A DNA stretch of 64,000 nt from Huiozyma naganishii CBS 8797. Its lineage: Eukaryota; Ascomycota; Saccharomycetes; Saccharomycetales; Saccharomycetaceae. Both the position numbers and the translations under genes were made by a program. Positions within the stretch are counted from its first letter, which is position 1; the number at the start of each line of letters is the position of its first letter. Below are positions 62,882 through 64,000 of this stretch, one piece after another. Under the pieces are notes generated by a model. That model saw only the letters and a program-made list of their open reading frames with translations, did not search any database and was not told the origin of the DNA. The stretch is taken from the NCBI RefSeq assembly GCF_000348985.1, contig NC_035925.1:310001-374000 (forward strand). The letters are read 5' to 3'.

Positions 62882-64000
62882 ATGCAGGCAGCAATGTTAA
62901 ATTCAACCGGCATGGATAACCTTTTCAGTCCACCAGTTAGTCCCTTTGGAAAAGACCCAGTCAGAAAGAACAAAAAAATAAACTTCCATTTGAATAACCG
63001 CTGGCATCACAACTCTAGGACGAAGTTGAGATTGCCCGATGTAAGGAAAATCTCAAACGATTTCAACGATTACTACACAACGAAAAAACTAAAGTCAGAC
63101 TACTGGAGAATAAACAGCTTGAATGTTAATTCAAGCAATTCTATCCCTGTAGATTTTGACGTCAGCGGAGAATCCCTGGTCATCGGTAACGCTAGCGATA
63201 CCCAGAACTTGAACTTCTTCAAATTGGCGAGTCAGGATGATACTGCCAACTCATACCCTAAAGTTTCCTTGGCAAAGCTTCAATCGGTCACTGTGCCTGG
63301 GAAACCTATTGTGACAACGTCTTTAATTGATGGATGTACTGCGGAGCAAAGACTATTGACAGGTCATCAGGATGGCAAAGTCAATCTGATCTCAACAACG
63401 CAAAACCACTCCGAGATTGTCAAAAGATTTAACCACACAAAATACCTGAAGTCCACTTCTATGTGGGGGCCTCTAAAACACGCTGATACACCTTCCCCTG
63501 TACGACAATTGGAGGTTTGGCAAAATGATAGACAATTCGTATCTGTCATCAACGACTTGCTGTTTATTTACAGTATGGAACACACAAGGGAACCACTGTA
63601 TTTGAACAATCATACCTCCCTACAATCTGTCTCCCTTAGCAAATCCTACCCCTATATTATGATGCTGACATTGAAGGACTCTGTTGAACTACTGGACGTC
63701 AGAACACCACAGACAGTAAAATTGTATTCGCCCAATCCCGCCGACAAATTACGCTGTTGCGAGGTCATGGATACTAATCGACTTGCTGTCGGTACATCAA
63801 ACGCAATCGATATAGTAGATTGGAGAAACCCTCAAAATGATGTCATCTCACAATGTCGTGGCTCAGGGGATGCAAGGAGTTTGACACACAACTCAAAACT
63901 AAACGAATTGAGCTGTTTAGACAGGTTTGGGAATTTATCCAAGTGGGATATGACGTACGATGCACCTATTCGCACACTGAAGAACGGATTTCGTAGGACC
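62882..64000 (+). CDS. DSE1: Dse1, daughter-cell-specific WD-repeat protein (5' part)
   Basis: The frame is open from the ATG at 62882 to the window end (373 codons) and is truncated by the edge. The product has a basic N-terminus with LRLPDVRKISNDFNDYY and KSDYWRINSLNV, then WD-repeat-like strands (LTGHQDGKVNLIS; VAVGTSNAIDIVDWRNP-like; LSCLDRFGNLSKWDM). Assignment rests mostly on position after RSP5 (YER124C) and on the WD content. In yeast, Dse1 is expressed in daughter cells via Ace2 and affects cell wall metabolism and separation. Further Mets at codons 5 and 11 are possible starts. Confidence 0.8.
   Translation, partial: MQAAMLNSTGMDNLFSPPVSPFGKDPVRKNKKINFHLNNRWHHNSRTKLRLPDVRKISNDFNDYYTTKKLKSDYWRINSLNVNSSNSIPVDFDVSGESLVIGNASDTQNLNFFKLASQDDTANSYPKVSLAKLQSVTVPGKPIVTTSLIDGCTAEQRLLTGHQDGKVNLISTTQNHSEIVKRFNHTKYLKSTSMWGPLKHADTPSPVRQLEVWQNDRQFVSVINDLLFIYSMEHTREPLYLNNHTSLQSVSLSKSYPYIMMLTLKDSVELLDVRTPQTVKLYSPNPADKLRCCEVMDTNRLAVGTSNAIDIVDWRNPQNDVISQCRGSGDARSLTHNSKLNELSCLDRFGNLSKWDMTYDAPIRTLKNGFRRT

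Overview
The window is a stretch of nuclear chromosome from a budding yeast of the family Saccharomycetaceae. Nearly every gene can be matched by protein motif and gene order to a Saccharomyces cerevisiae gene. Genes are compact, introns carry GTATGT / TACTAAC-type / YAG signals, tRNA-His is near-identical to the yeast form, and Ty-type solo LTRs sit beside it. The patchy retention of genes from two S. cerevisiae sister regions suggests a lineage that shares the whole-genome duplication, but the genus cannot be fixed from sequence alone. All names come from recognising proteins and order from memory; no search was run.

Layout: (1) 1-27.4 kb matches S. cerevisiae chromosome IV right arm, YDR080W down to YDR061W: VPS41 (partial), TFB5, PET100, SHU2, SED1, RAD55, [PPH3 missing], TPS2, SNF11, IPT1, PAA1, FMP16, DOA4, DOS2, OCA6, RTR2, RRG1, RPS13, AIM7, LCB2, YDR061W. 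(2) 27.9-31.9 kb matches chromosome II left: LSM2 and NCL1, with a small CCHC zinc-knuckle gene where RRN10 would be. (3) 32.2-33.3 kb is a Mlo2/UBR7-type UBR-box gene for which I know no S. cerevisiae counterpart. (4) 33.8-64 kb matches chromosome V right, YER134C to YER124C: YER134C, GLC7, PMD1, RPS26, COM2, GTS1-like, SAK1, VFA1, LCP5, NSA2, RSP5, DSE1 (runs off the end).

The only accessory stretch is 34.3-38.2 kb, between YER134C and GLC7. It holds a tRNA-His gene and three LTRs of one Ty family: two solo LTRs with perfect 5-bp target duplications, and one older relic in inverse orientation. A 100-N scaffold gap lies in the GLC7-PMD1 intergenic region; its two flanks end in the same 21-mer, so the true gap is probably nil.

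The genes are mostly housekeeping: stress carbohydrate metabolism and cell wall (TPS2, SED1), sphingolipid synthesis (LCB2 at the first step, IPT1 at the last), ubiquitin traffic (RSP5 ligase, DOA4 protease, VPS41, VFA1), ribosome biogenesis (RPS13, RPS26, LCP5, NSA2, NCL1), recombination (RAD55, SHU2), and signalling (GLC7, SAK1, PMD1, OCA6). Several promoters carry recognisable regulon sites: STREs at TPS2 and FMP16, PAC/RRPE at NCL1 and LCP5-NSA2, Rap1-type at RPS13 and RPS26, and Ace2-type at DSE1. Points that most deserve a check are a probable 5'-UTR intron in RPS26, the LTR family with a conserved peptide start inside the LTR, and the UBR7-like gene.
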